In this document: positions 52,565 to 64,000 of the stretch, piece after piece
Layout: each line of letters begins with the position of its first letter
Numbering within the stretch: the stretch's first letter is position 1
Origin: Sceloporus undulatus
Lineage: Eukaryota > Chordata > Lepidosauria > Squamata > Phrynosomatidae
Length of the DNA stretch: 64,000 nt
Assembly (NCBI RefSeq): GCF_019175285.1
Contig: NC_056524.1
Span: 7,986,945 to 8,050,944, forward strand
Direction: 5' to 3'
Notes under the pieces: model-generated
Databases searched by the model: none
Seen by the model: the letters and a program-made list of their open reading frames with translations, nothing else
Told to the model about the DNA's origin: nothing
Made by a program: the position numbers and the translations under genes

Positions 52565-52720
52565 AGGACCCCCATGAATGTGGAAAAACATTACTTTTTT
52601 TACCTAAGAACAATTCTCTACGAATTGCCAAGTCCTCCAGTGCAACTTTATGGTCAACATCTGCCAGAAACTGATCAGAGAATCATGCTGGAGGACCAAC
52701 AGATCCCTAGAGAAGTGTGA
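52565..52720. mobile_element. Palindromic mariner-type MITE fragment
   Basis: acccccatgaatgtggaaaaac, then ccaagtcctccagtgcaact and, inverted, tgctggaggacc. The left terminus is lost. Confidence 0.6.
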
Positions 52721-52721
52721 A

Positions 52722-52960
52722 GTCGAAGACTTTCACAGCTGGCATCCATAGTTTTTAGTGGGTTTTTCGGGCTATGTGGCCATGTTCTAGAAGAGTTTCT
52801 TCCTGATGTTCCGCAACATCTGTGGCTGGCATCTTCAGAGAATGCTGACCTGGAAGAGAGTGGGTATGTATATATACATACACACACTGTGTGATCCTGG
52901 GTAAGGAGGAATGATTCCTATGTTAATCTGTGTATTGTTCTGTTGTTGATGGCTGGGCCT
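52722..52960. repeat. Unclassified repeat family, longest copy
   Basis: It shows aagtcgaagactttcacagc, ggcatccatagtttttagtgg, ggctatgtggccatgttct, cagcatt-type blocks and ctgttgttgatggctggg. Pieces occur at 16895, 17690 (inverted), 60045 (inverted) and 60636. Confidence 0.6.
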
Positions 52961-52964
52961 CAGG

Positions 52965-53168
52965 GTAGAAGGACATTAGGAGGAACTTCCTGACAGTAAG
53001 AGCTGTTTGACAGTGGGACATACTCCCTTGGAGAGTGATGGACTCTCCTTCTTTTGGGGTCTTTAAACAGAGGCTGAATGGCCATGTGTCAGGGAAGATT
53101 TGATTGAGAGTTCTTGCATGGCAGAGGGCTGGAATGTGGTCACTTCCAACTCTATGATTCTATCATTC
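52965..53168 (+). mobile_element. CR1 3' tail
   Basis: ggacattaggaggaacttcctgac, ggtctttaaacagaggctg and ctatgattctatcattctga are in CR1 order. Confidence 0.8.
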
Positions 53169-53404
53169 TGATTTTTTTCCTTTTCTCCTGTATGATTTTT
53201 AACACCTTTGCCTGATGAAGAAACTGGCGAAGCTCAGAAAGCTTGCAACATGCATTTTGTGCCTTCAGTTGGCCCCACACAGCTAACCCTGTTTTGTGGG
53301 TTTTGGATGTTATGAAAAAAAGTAAAACAACACAACACAAAGCGTCAACAATGTTGCACAAGACATGTTACGTCTACCACGTTACACCGACAGTGTCACA
53401 CGGG

Positions 53405-53893
53405 ATATGAGTTACTGTATATACTCAAATGTAGGTCAACCTCATGCATAAATCAAGGGCAGGATTTGGGGCCACAATTATGGATTTTGATACAGCCCAT
53501 GGATAAGTTGAGGGTAAAACTTTGATTGTTTGGCAACAGGAAAGTGGGGTATAAATAAAGATTTTATTGTTAATATTATTACTATTATTATAAAACTTTG
53601 GGACATGCAACAAAGGATCTAAAGGCTGAAGCCAAGGGAAACAATCCCAATGAATTTACAAAATCCCAGCGGTCATAGCTATTTGTGCTCACGCTAAAGG
53701 CTGGCTGGAAAGTTGCAACGCTTCCAGGAAAGATTGCCCTGTTGCCTTTCACCGGGGGACGGTTCCTTTTTTAAAAACCAAGAGTGAAAGTACACTACTT
53801 ACACTGACCCATGGATAAGTCGATTCAGTTTTTTGGAGGGAGTCAATTTTTCGACTACGATTTCTAGACTTATCCATGAGTATAGGCAGTACT
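53405..53893. mobile_element. DNA transposon with tgtatatactca ends
   Basis: The left part has actgtatatactcaaatg, gaccc- and ataagtcgag-like blocks (cccatggataagttgaggg). The right part has them inverted (ttatccatgagtatagg). A LINE tail fragment (tggggtataaataaag) lies inside near 53550. Superfamily not assigned. Confidence 0.55.
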
Positions 53894-54960
53894 GTATATG
53901 TTTCTGTGCGCTTGCAACAAAATTGCAACCCAGCAGGGAAGGCAATAATTCCAAAAGGGAATCCTGCCTGGTTGCTTCATCAGCATCCCAAACCCTTGGA
54001 GGACTTTCCATTTCCAGCCTTTTCCCCCCACCATATTTTTTGCACACCTGTCTTCACTCATTGGCCTCACCTACCTTTTCTTTTGCACACCTGTCAGTCC
54101 ACTTGAACCCTTGGCCCAGGCGATAGAGAAGAGAGGAGGGGGAAAATCCAGTGGGGAAAAAGGACAGGAGGCTGTAGGAAGGGGAACCATCAATGCCCAG
54201 CCCTGGGAGGCAGAGGGGCCAATGAAAAAGGCAACCCTCCTCCTCCTGCAATGCACCTTGGGAGTTGTATTTCTCAGCTGCCACTTTCTTCCACAACCTC
54301 ATCCAGCTGGGAAATGGAACCACAACTCCCAGGAGGCACTGGGGTTGGCAGGTCTGCAAGCAATCAGCTGGTGTTAAAGGGGAAGAAGCCCTGGAATGGA
54401 AGACAGGGGGAGCATATATGGATCTACAGTATATGTATATATATATATAATTAAAAGGCAAAGCCAAAAAAAGAGCCTGGAAAGGTGGGATGCTGCAGTC
54501 CAGTGCTGGCTGCTGCTGCTGTAGTCTCTGCAGCTCTTCTTCATTGCTGCCTCAGCATCAGAGATTGCAGATCCAATTGAGGATTTTATATATATATAAA
54601 TTATACATATATAATTTTTTGTGCAAGGGAGCCCTCACTAGCAGAGAGGAGAAAGAGAAGAAGGGGAGACATTGGCCACCCTCCAAGCATCTTGTGAACC
54701 TGGGAGGAAAAAAGAGTAAGTGACTGACCTCCTTCTTTTTTAATCCACCTTCCATCCTTTTTTTATTCTTTTCTTTCCAGACAAGGTTGGAGAAAAAGAA
54801 CATTTTTTAAAAGGTTGGTTGTTGTTGTTTTTGTTTAAAGCAGGGTTTGTTTGTTTTTTGCACTAATGTCATAATGAAAAAAAATTGAATCCTGTTCATT
54901 GTCTTAATACTGTGATTCCTGCTTATTTATTTATTTAATTCTGGTTTAAGGAGGGAGGGG
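53894..54960. other. Intergenic, possible untranslated exon
   Basis: It contains a small palindromic piece (54240-54350, gggagttgtatttctc / ccacaactcccagg) and an AT dinucleotide run. A + strand donor-like aaaagagtaagtgact lies at 54711. No coding gene is supported. Confidence 0.3.
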
Positions 54961-55075
54961 ATAGTGCGATTTATTTTATTTTATTGTATGGATTTTGTTC
55001 ATGTAAGCCGCCTTGATCTTGTTGGAAAGGCGGGGTAGAAATAAATATTATTATTATTATTGTTGTTGTTGTTGT
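54960..55075 (+). mobile_element. LINE 3' tail with (TTA)n/(TTG)n
   Basis: aagccgccttgatcttg, then aggcggggtagaaataaata and trinucleotide runs: the usual L2/CR1-type end. Confidence 0.6.
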
Positions 55076-55462
55076 TGATGATGTTGATATTGATATTTAT
55101 TTATTTCCAGGATTTATAGCCTGCCTTTCTCCCACAATGGGATTTGTTGCTTATGATATTAATCCAGTGATTTAAAAAAAACTGTATGTGGAAGCTTGAT
55201 CAACCAGGTTTTCATGCTTTCTCAGACAAATCATGTCAAGTTATTAGGTTTTGAGAGGATTGACAGCTTTTGATCAGACTTTGAGAATGACATTGACAAG
55301 TTGGTAGCCTCTACTGTATTTAGGAGTGTAAGAGGATGTCACCAATATGGGAGTAAATCAGAAAATTAAGTAACCAAATGCAGTCCGGATGTTATGGCCA
55401 CTAGCTTAAATAATAATTGTTCTTCTTCTTTTTAAAAAGAATTTTGTTTGGGTTGAACTTAC

Positions 55463-55472
55463 NNNNNNNNNN
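55463..55472. other. Assembly gap (10 N)
   Basis: Ten Ns in intergenic sequence. Confidence 0.95.
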
Positions 55473-56114
55473 ATTAATGGAAGGATTTGTTTCTGAATGG
55501 CATTTCTTGCACTAAAAAAGAAAGGGATTGGAAAGAAGCTACTGACGCTGGATGCTGGTGTAACAATGAACAACTGGCAGTAAACCAAGTTAAGATGGTT
55601 AAATTCAAAGCATGATTGTTGCTCCCCTAAGAAGGTTTGAAAAATAATAGTAATAGCCATACTTTTAATACGTGTGTGTGTGTGTGTATGAACAATCAAT
55701 CTAAAAGATCAGTGCTAAAGCTTTAAACCGTGACTTAAGCCAAGCTTATTTAAACCAGCCAAATCAGCTGGTGGGAGGTCAGTCCCACCACCTCTAGTTT
55801 TTGGTGGGTCACCTCTGGGTTTTAGTCAGTCACTCTACATCCAGTGATGGAAAATCTGCTTAGGGCTTCCCATTCCTCTTTCTCAGTCCTATTCCCTGCA
55901 TTGCCACCCCTTTAAACTTCCAATTTTGCCCCATGTGATAATGTCCAGAGACAAATCCACAGAGACAAGGTCTGCCCAATTGCTGTGCCTCCATACAGAG
56001 CCTTCATCTAGAGAGCCCCCATAGCTGAGGGCAGTGTACCTTGTGGATATTAACAGCTGGATGTAAGCAATGAGAAAGGGAGATTGCTGCCCTCCTTGTC
56101 CTGCTGACAAGCTT

Positions 56115-56655
56115 TTTAAACATTTAATATTTTTTATTAAAAGCTTTAGAATATATCGGGGGGGGGGGGGAGAAATTAAAAGAAGAAAAGAAAAGAAAGA
56201 AAAAAAGAAAAAAAAGAAATTACTTCTGATCTTCCTATTGGTAATTAGATATACTTATAGACTAGTTACTCATATCGACCTCTCTAACAAATTATGGCAT
56301 ATTCTCTTCTTTCAATATCTTATTCTTTCTAATAATCAAACCCAGTATTTCTCCCTTTTTTGTGTGCAAAAAGTCTATAAGAGGTTTCCAGTCCTTGAGA
56401 AATGTCAGTAATGAACTTTCTATAACCAAACTAGACAATTTGTCCATTTCTGCCAAATCTGCCAGTTTCAAAAACCATCTCTCCATTGTGGGTACTGTTG
56501 AATTCTTCCATCTTTCTGCTTGCAGACTTTCAAAAGGTATGGCCAACCCAGGAATTGCCCCAGTTAAAATGTTGTGGAGATTTGGGGACTGGCCCATCCT
56601 TTTCCCTTCCCACCATGTTCCTTGTCCTTTTATCTCCTTCCAGTGTTGTGTAGGG
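56115..56655 (-). mobile_element. L1 LINE ORF2 C-terminal fragment (antisense)
   Basis: On the - strand a frame reads LADLAEMDKLSSLVIESS and FLKDWKPLIDFLHTKK, the C-terminal part of L1 ORF2. A G-run and A-rich tract near 56160 precede the 3' end. Confidence 0.75.
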
Positions 56656-56708
56656 TGACCGAAGCTGTAGTCCAGCTCAACTTGTTAGGGAAAGATTGTT
56701 ATGTTTTA

Positions 56709-56935
56709 GGGCGCATCTACACTGTAGAATTAATGCAGTTTGATACCACTTTAACTGCCAGGGCAACATTCTACAGAATCCTGGGATTTGTAGTTTTGTG
56801 AAGCAGCAGCACTCTTTAGCATAGTAGGCTAAAGATGTTGTAAAGCTACAAATCCTAGGATTCCATAGGATGGAGCAACAGCGCTTAAAGTGGTGTCAAA
56901 CTGCATTATTTTTACAGTGTAGGCCAGGGGCACCC
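56709..56935. mobile_element. Palindromic MITE (about 225 bp)
   Basis: The arms ttaatgcagtttgataccactttaac and gtggtgtcaaactgcattat, with inner gaatcctgggatttgtag and ctacaaatcctaggattcc. A well-kept copy. Confidence 0.85.
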
Positions 56936-58339
56936 TTAATGAATGCACTCTGCCCATGGCTGGTATCACTCTTTCCCCGCTACTTGTCTTCTTTTAAGAT
57001 GGAGAGATTGAATGCATTATGTTTTGGAGCTTGAGTGCCTTATTTAACTTTATTTTGTTAACTGCGCTGTTTCCCTTGGGCTGCTGAGGTACCAATTGTC
57101 TTTATTAAATAACGGTGTGATCAGGTTTTGCAAACCTTGGAAAAGTTCTTTTGGAGAACTAGACCCAAGTAACCAGGGTGCTGACTAGGGAATCCTGGGA
57201 GTTGGAGTCCCCCAAATCAACTTTCCAGAGCCCTGCAAGGATTTGGCAAGACAGGTAAGGCAGCTGTAAGGGAGTGTCTGACATGGAAAGATGGAGTATT
57301 TTCCCATCATCTAAGAATGCTTTGGCAGGGAAAAATGTTGGTGCCAGACTTATTGACATTCAGAGAGAAAGAATGCAGTGGAGAAAGCAAATAATTAATT
57401 AGCTTCTTTCCTATCAAAAAACAGAATTTTCCATTGTCTGTCTCATGGCTTCCCTCTTACCCTCTTATCTGTGTACTTCTGCAACCAAAATTGCATCAGC
57501 TGCTGATCCGTCTTAAGGTCAAAGCTGTGTAGTTTTCCCTACAGGCCATCAAGAATGTATGATGCAAGGAACAGATATATTTATGGCACATATACTGGAT
57601 CACCTTTACTCCAACAGCACATGCCTTCCAAAAGTACACAGATGAAAACAGGGGCATATCTGGCCAAGCAACATCAGAGTATGGTCAACATGGCAAAATA
57701 TGTTAATGGGGAAGAACACAAATTAAAGACAGGCTGCAGCACTTTGCTTTTGCTTGAGCTTAATGGGACGGTCAAGATGCCATCCTGTCTTCTCCTCTCC
57801 CTCCTGCTGAGTTGAGTGTGAACTATTTTTGCACTCTGAACTCAGTTTGCAGCAACTGAATTACTGTAAGCTGAGGATAAAGGGAGAAAGTGGGTGAAGG
57901 AGAGTAAAACTGGGACATTTTTAAAAGCACCCGGAAAAGTTGGACAGCAGAGGATTAATTGAAAGCATGCCAGCCAGATCAGGACAGTTGAAGGGTATGA
58001 GCACAGAGCAATGAGAGGGTCTTCCCTCTCATACATTTTTCCTTGCAACAACTCTGGGAGGTAATTTATGATGATGGAGTTGACAGACCCAAGGTTAGCC
58101 ATTGTTGGTGACAAGGGAGATTTGAACCTGAGCCCCTGTCTGCAAGGACCAAATAAACCATTCTTTCCCTTATAGTCTTGGCAGGGAGACTGGATGATGC
58201 AGGGACCAGCCCTTGAGTCTGGTGTGAACAATTTGGATGATGTCTGGGCTGTTCAGCACAAAACCTGGAATATACTCCTCTCTTACCACATATTTTAAAA
58301 AGTACCCTGTTGCTTCACATCTTCCCTGAAGAGCTGGAG
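56936..58339. other. Intergenic, no gene recognised
   Basis: No repeat dominates. Frames of 86 and 129 codons have no recognisable domain and no splice support. Confidence 0.35.
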
Positions 58340-58850
58340 CCCTCCATTCTGATGCAGGGTGGCTGTTTATTTTATTTATGTATTTATTTATTTATTTCAT
58401 TTGTCTGTTGCCTTTCTCCCAGAAGAGAGGCAAGGCAACTCACAGACAAAAAAAATGTAAAAAACATGACAACAAAATTTAAAACAGTTAAAATAATTTA
58501 AAAGCATTATACAATTGCATAAGAATATATAAAAGTTGAAAGACATAACTAAAACACTCATAACTCCATGAATACCACCCTGGTATGATTATGTGTTGAA
58601 TGCCTGCTTAAATAAAATGTCTTAGCGTGCCATCGAAAGGTAAGCAGGGTGTTCCAAAGGGTGGGAGCAGCTACTGAGAAGGCTCTCTCTCATGTCCTCA
58701 CCAAGTGAGCCTGAGAGTCTGTTCACATAAGGATCTTGCTGTGTCACCTGGCGCAGTGGCTGCTGCCATGGGTCACTTTGCTTTGAGGTCAGAACAAGGC
58801 ACCCAGCCATATGATCAAGGCTGAGCATCTCATTCTGATTTCAGAAGTGA
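58340..58850 (-). mobile_element. Unclassified LINE 3' region (antisense)
   Basis: It starts with a TTTA run, then gttgcctttctcccagaagag and an A-rich tract, and ends with ggtgttccaaagggtggg and ctctcatgtcctcacc. The same type as 46375-46760. Confidence 0.6.
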
Positions 58851-58911
58851 GTGGCTTCCCACCACTGGAGCCCCACCAAGTAGCACAGTGGGATGTCTGT
58901 GTGAACAGCTG

Positions 58912-59160
58912 CAGAGCAATAGCAATAGGAAGTACATTTCTATACGGCTTATCAGTGCACTTAAGCACTTCCTAAGCAGTTTACAATGTGTAAGCTAATT
59001 GCCCCAGCAAGCTGGGTACTCATTTTAGCGACCTCGGAAGGATGCTTGCCTGTCGAGTCGAGCTTGAGCCCTTGGCTGGTATTGAACTTGCAACCTTGTG
59101 GTTTGTGAGTGAGTGGCTGCAGTACGGGCATTTAACCACTAGCCACCAGGGCTCCACCAC
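58912..59160. repeat. Unclassified repeat (copy 2 of 2)
   Basis: tatacggcttatcagtgc, cctaagcagtttacaatg, gggtactcattttagcgacc and tcgagcttgagccc match 12815-12990, and a tRNA-like end (tttaaccactagccaccagg) follows. Confidence 0.6.
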
Positions 59161-60189
59161 TGCACCACCAGGGCAGGCAGTACCTATGGGGCCAGAGCAG
59201 ACAGATGGGAAAAAGCGGTCTGGGTCTGCTCTGGCCAGAAGTGGTTCCAAACCCTGCTGACTGCACAGCCCTCTCCCAACACAGGCCATACTCGCTGGGG
59301 CCAATTGGCACTTCCAGGGGCCACATTATCCTGGCTCCTTTTTTCTCCTGTCTAAAGGACTGGGGCATGGCCTCGGCGTGACTTTGGGCCACTTTGGAGG
59401 CAGGCATCGTCTAATCAGCATGCCTCCAAAGTGCACAGAAGCCACTTCATTTGGTCCATCTGTTCTGGGCCTGAGTCTTCCCATTCCCAATCTGAGTCAT
59501 TAATGTGTGCCACACTGGCTTTAGCCAAGTCATTAAGGTTTCCTAGAGCCAGCATGGTGTAGTGTCACACACTCTCTGGCCCTGAAAACCCCATTATAGG
59601 GTCTTAGTGTCACCATCAATGAGACCAGCAAGGGGTTTGCTGATGGAGGAGGCTGCATGCTATATCTCTACCTGATGGCATGTTCTGGCCCAGACTCTTT
59701 TCAATCATTAGATCCAGGTCAAAGGGGCAGAGGAGAAGGGAAGGTAGATTGCTGGATGGGATCATTGCTTACTCCTGAGGCAGTGAGATTATTTGTCCTC
59801 CAGGGAGAATTGTCAAGCATCCAGTTATGTTTGGCACTCCTTTGGAACACCAGAACCGGAGAAACTAGCCCACTAACCTACTAAACAACAAAGCAGAATG
59901 AGGCCTATATGTTTTCTCTTGTGTCTTTAACTAAAATGGCAGAGGTTTCACCCTGAGGGAACCTGTAGCTGTTTTGCTTGTGCCTTTTCCAGTTGATGGT
60001 TTGAAACTTTTGCTGCCATCCACACATCCCAGTGAAATGTCAGAAATAAACTCTGCTAGAACATAGCCACATAGCCCCAAAAATCCACAACAAACTATAT
60101 GCTTCTATTTAAAATTTAAGGCCCGAATTTTACTGGTTGTCCATAATAGGCTCACTGACTCAATGACAGTGAGTGTTGATTTACTATTT
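59161..60189. other. Intergenic, no gene recognised
   Basis: It holds a worn Sauria SINE head and tail near 59540-59640 (gccagcatggtgtagtg) and an inverted piece of the family at 52722 near 60055. Nothing else is supported. Confidence 0.35.
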
Positions 60190-60520
60190 TTAACAATAAA
60201 AAATACCAATTTATTTATTTATTTATTTAATTAGTTAGTTAATTAATTATATCCCACCTTTCTCCCAATATGGAACCCAAAGTGGCTTACAATATACTGT
60301 ATAATTCAAAACAAAAATAGCTAAAACAATACATATAGTACAAAGGTGTTTTTTTAATTGACAACATCCCCATTAAACAACAGTAATGATTCTAGGGCCC
60401 TCATCCACTCAGTTAAAACAATATATAGTATGTACCAAAGTTTCTTTTAAAAAATTAATAACAAATATAAATAAAACTTTAAACTAAAACAATTAAAAAA
60501 CTAAATCATTCAAAGCATAG
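60190..60520 (-). mobile_element. LINE 3' tail (antisense)
   Basis: A TTTA run, tatcccacctttctccca, caaagtggcttacaata and a long A-rich tail region in antisense order. Confidence 0.6.
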
Positions 60521-60542
60521 TAAAAAAATGAAATAAATGTAG

Positions 60543-60636
60543 TATACAGGTTGGGTTTCCCTTATCCCAAATGTTTGGGACTAGAACTGCTTTGGATTTT
60601 GGATTTTGTTGCATTTTGGAATAGCTGTACATATGT
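60543..60636. mobile_element. Tigger4-like left end
   Basis: acaggttgggtttcccttatcc, then ggattttggattttgttg; cut short at a piece of another repeat (60636-60680). Confidence 0.65.
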
Positions 60637-60737
60637 GGCTGGCATCTTTAGAGAATGCTGGCATGGGAGCGAATGGGATATATGTATATTGCCATGCAAT
60701 TAAAATAAAATCATAGTGCTGTAACTGCGGTGTAATA

Positions 60738-60920
60738 CAGTGGAACCTTGGTATCTGCTGGGGTTTGGTTCCAGCACCCCGAAGGATACCAAAATGCTCT
60801 GATATAAAATGGGAAAATCTAGTGTTGTTGTTTTTAACATTTATATTTATTTTTAATATTTTAAATCCATGGATGGCTGAATCTGTGGATAAATGATCTG
60901 TGGACATGGAGGGCCGATGG
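60738..60920. mobile_element. Tigger1/MER2-like MITE
   Basis: After TA, cagtggaaccttggtatctg and ggtttggttccagcacccc; at the right atccatggatggctgaatc and ggagggccgatggta. Confidence 0.7.
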
Positions 60921-61414
60921 TATAGATTGGCCTCCCATATTAGACTAGTTCCATAGGAACTTTAAGGAGTTATCCAAGGTGCTGAATATGACTTCCTGCA
61001 CATAAAATCCCATGCACAGAATTTCTGTGCAGAAATAATTTCCTGGAACATTTGGGATATGGAAATAACAGAACCATACAGTGCTGTTGTGACATTCTTC
61101 CTGAGTCTTCCCTCTTCCCTCAACCCATAAATGAAACACACTGTGTTCTTTTTAGCTCAGACTAAAACCCAGAGCAGATTCACTGTCCCATTGACCTTAT
61201 AGAGTCATCAGATTTTTTACAACTATGACCTTTGGAAATGTAACCTTTATGCCCTTCTGGCTTCTATGATCTCTTTTTCTGATCTAGATCTATTGTGATC
61301 TATGGTAAAAAGAAAGGGGAAATGTTATGAAGCTTTTTCTCAATGAGAATATGAAATGACTGGAATGAGTTCCCCCCTGCATATTCTGTATTCTGCATAT
61401 CCATTTGTGGTTAT

Positions 61415-61622
61415 TATTAGATATTCCACCTAAACATTAGGAAGAACTTCCTGACACTAAGAGCTCTTTGACAGTGAAAGACACTGCCTTTGAGAGTGAT
61501 GGAGTCTCCTTCTTTGGAGGTTTTTAAACAGAAGCTGGAGGGCTTGGATTGTGTATTTCCACATGGCAGAATGAGGTTGGATGGCCCTTGGGGGTCTCTT
61601 TCATCTCAAGGTTTCTATGATT
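61415..61622 (+). mobile_element. CR1 3' tail
   Basis: attaggaagaacttcctgaca, ggaggtttttaaacagaagc and ggttggatggcccttggggg. Confidence 0.75.
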
Positions 61623-61639
61623 AGTGTAGAAGCAGGTTT

Positions 61640-61822
61640 TTGGAAAACGCAATGACTGTGTCCCTACAATATTTTAAATTATTTTGTGCATGAAAAAAAC
61701 TTTGTATACACTGAACCATAAAAAAGGAAAGGTGTCACTGTTTAAGCAACCCATGAAAAAGGTTTGGTTTTTGGAATATTTTTCGTTTTTGGAATTCCAG
61801 ATAAGGGAGACTCAACCTGTAT
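61640..61822. mobile_element. Tigger4-like right end
   Basis: ggaaaggtgtcactgtttaag, tggaattccagataagggag and ctcaacctgta at the end. It may be the partner of the left end at 60543, separated by later insertions. Confidence 0.65.
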
Positions 61823-61980
61823 TTTAAAAAACCTCCAGCAAAGCAGAATAGTTCCTGAAGCTGGTTTTCTCCAGGGCCAGAAGTGAACCCATCATAATGA
61901 CTCACTTGAGCAACTCTATAGTGTACAGTATATGGCTTCCACCATCCTTCTCCTGGATCTTCAGTAACACACTTCTCAAC

Positions 61981-62183
61981 CAGAATGACCAGGCATCCTC
62001 CTTTTCCAGGGCATGTCCTTCTGTCCAGGAAGGAATTTCAAAATGTCCTCCATTTTAAGCATGACTAAGAAGCATGAATTTATATATGTATGTGTGTGTA
62101 TATATAATGCCCTTCATTTTTTAACGTCCTGCATTTTGTAGTGCCTTGTCCTCCTTTGCAGTTAGGACATCTTCTCACCCTGT
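61981..62183. mobile_element. hAT-like MITE (family of 8161-8387)
   Basis: cagaatgaccaggcatcctcc at the left, cctccattttaagcatgac inside and acatcttctcaccctg at the right. The interior carries a (TG)/(TA) run. Confidence 0.65.
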
Positions 62184-63187
62184 CCCCATCACCACTCACT
62201 TTACATACAGGCAGAGTAGACATGTGTATGCTGGCTCACATTAATCAGCATTCTTTCATATGCAATGTCCAAACCGGGGCCACCATTAAGGATCAAGTTA
62301 GATAATTTGGTAGTTTTTGCTTTGCAACAGGGGATGTGGCCACTTTGCTTTGGCCCTACTCACCGCTGGAAAGTAGCCCTTGCAATCATTTCCAAATTGA
62401 CATTCAGATAAAAAGAACTCCTGTTATAGACTTATAAATCAATGGTCTTCCACCCTTCCTTGCTTTTTGATAGCAATGCAAAAACTTCTGCAGCTTTTCC
62501 TAACTTGTGTCGTCTTCTTCAATAATAACTTTTGCCATCTTGGCCACACGCATCTCAGTTTTCGGGGGGGGGGGCATTATGTATATATTTTAACCTGTTG
62601 TATGCCGTTTTGATTGTCTGGCAAAAAGTGGGATAGAAATAAAAAATATTTCTTTATTATTTATGAATATTTTGCAATGTTAGCTGGGGTATATGGAGTT
62701 GTACTGCTAAATAGCTGCAAGACACCAAGTTCTGCATCGGGAAAGGCTTCCTTCATATTCTCCTCTGTGGCATCCTAGACATCTTTTCAGAGGTCCTGCT
62801 CTGAGGGCCCCACAGGTCACTATGGGATTGGCAGTCCAAAGCAGACTTCCCTCCCTGCCAAAGTATGATAAGATTCTAAGGGAACAAATGTGTCTATCCA
62901 TAATCACAAGTAGTAGATATTCCAGCCAAGAGACATAACATTGCAGCCTGTTACATTGAAATGGAAATCATGCACCATTCCAGAAATGTTTGAACTACAA
63001 CTTCTAGCATTCTTCTCCATGATCTGTCCTGACTAGGGCTGCTGGAAGTTGCAATCTAGCACTACCTGGAGGACCACATGATCCCCCACTCTGTGCCAAG
63101 GCATCCAGCAACTGTGATACATGAAAGAATACAAACACCTCTCATGAAACCATTACAAAGCTTAACAGGACCCTTTGCAAAGTTTAG
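62184..63187. other. Intergenic with a LINE tail
   Basis: 62575-62660 has tatgccgttttgattgtc and aagtgggatagaaataaa, a LINE 3' end. A G-run of about nine lies near 62565. No gene is supported. Confidence 0.4.
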
Positions 63188-63412
63188 AGAGGCAACATAG
63201 ATGTTTGAGCACTGGACTAGGACTCTGGAGACCAAGGTTTGACCCTTCTCAGCCTTGGAAACTCAACTGGGTGACCTTGGGCAAGTCACACTCTCTCAGC
63301 TTCAGAAGAAAACAAAGGCAAAACTCCTCTGAATAAATCTTGACAGGACACCTCATTATAGGGTTGCCTTAACCTGGAAAGGACTTGAAGGCACACCACC
63401 ACCACAATAACA
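63188..63412 (+). mobile_element. Sauria SINE
   Basis: tttgagcactggactaggactctgg, ccttgggcaagtcacactctctcagc, tagggttgccttaacctgg and acttgaaggcacaccacc. Confidence 0.8.
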
Positions 63413-64000
63413 ACTGACAGAATCCCCTGCATAGTTATGCTGGCTGTATGTTGTCATTCCCCCAAATTATTTTGTTTAGGCCCTGCAAAAGAGAACAAGG
63501 ACCCTTCCCAATATGTTAATAGGTTTGGGTATTGCACCCTTGAAATACTGCAGCATCAAATTATTCCTAACTCAGCAATCATCCCCTGAATTAATTGGGA
63601 GCTGTGCATGTTGCTCAGCAATGTACAGGATCAAGCCCAGATTATCCAGTGGTTTTAATGAGGCAGAGATACAGTGATGCAATATTTGGCTGACATAGAA
63701 GAAGGTGATTTGGAACAGCATGTGAAGGACGGTGAGGTCAAGTATATTTTTCTTTTTGGATTCTATTTATGCTACTACAGGCCTTTGGGGAAATGCAGTG
63801 AAGCAGATGAGAGAGTTTCCTCCTCACCACCTGTACTTTATATGGAAAATTGTATATATAAGCAAGAAACCACTCCAAAGTACTTGATTGCACTCGGCTA
63901 TTTCTTCAAAGAACAGTCAGCTTATAGGTTTAGTTCTGTAAAATGAGCTAGTTCAAACAGGGTTTACTTGCAAAGATGTCAGTGCACAATGCAAAATGGT
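63413..64000. other. Window edge, no gene recognised
   Basis: A 90-codon + strand frame (63674-63946) begins after an AG and passes a gtgagg donor-like site near 63732, but its translation matches no family I know. Confidence 0.3.

Noticed and set aside
53799-54467. Possible gene at 53.8-54.5 kb
   Set aside because: The frames overlap DNA-transposon ends and a small palindrome, with no domain seen.
58620-58830. Possible small gene on the - strand near 58.7 kb
   Set aside because: The sequence matches the repeat-type LINE 3' region also seen at 46375-46760.
63674-63946. 90-codon frame at the window edge as a USP35 or other exon
   Set aside because: The translation does not resemble USP35 or any family I can name; the splice-like sites are weak.

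Overview
The window is nuclear DNA of a squamate reptile, most likely a lizard. The evidence is the mix of repeats: tRNA-derived SINEs with a BovB-type tail (Sauria SINEs), a 5S-rRNA-derived SINE, CR1, RTE-BovB and L1 LINE fragments, a SPIN-type hAT element, and dozens of small palindromic DNA transposons. Genes are spliced with GT-AG introns, and two CpG-rich promoters are visible. The species cannot be fixed from sequence alone.

Four protein-coding genes can be read, in the same order and relative orientation as in the human 11q14 block. THRSP is on the + strand (coding 4945-5343, with a separate 3'UTR exon at 6254). NDUFC2 is on the - strand (three coding exons, 16477 down to 12297, 113 aa). 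ALG8 is on the - strand (13 coding exons, 39887 down to 19639, 524 aa, complete). KCTD21 is on the - strand (one coding exon, 45542-44760, 260 aa). The NDUFC2 and ALG8 exon sets were assembled by hand from splice sites and reading phase; every junction keeps frame and the totals (342 and 1575 coding bases) are multiples of three. The next human gene, USP35, was not recognised in the last 18 kb.

Layout: 1-4.2 kb is repeats and a 60-bp minisatellite; 4.2-6.6 kb is THRSP; 6.6-12.1 kb is repeats; 12.2-16.8 kb is NDUFC2 and its CpG promoter; 17-19 kb is simple repeats, a hairpin-forming inverted repeat and BovB; 19.2-40.1 kb is ALG8, with introns full of MITEs, BovB and CR1 and a promoter with three perfect NRF1-type palindromes; 40.2-44.7 kb is microsatellite, nested transposons and a SPIN copy; 44.76-45.57 kb is KCTD21; 45.6-64 kb is repeat-rich sequence with no supported coding gene.

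The genes are not a functional pathway. THRSP is a lipogenic regulator, NDUFC2 a respiratory complex I subunit, ALG8 an ER glucosyltransferase of N-glycan assembly, and KCTD21 a CUL3 adaptor. They are linked by ancient synteny. No rRNA or tRNA gene, CRISPR array, or LTR/viral element was recognised. I found no undescribed biological system. The most unusual signals are a GC-AG intron in ALG8, a YY1-like motif over the ALG8 start codon, the hairpin at 17.6 kb, an unclassified three-copy repeat family, and several well-resolved nested insertions with target-site duplications.
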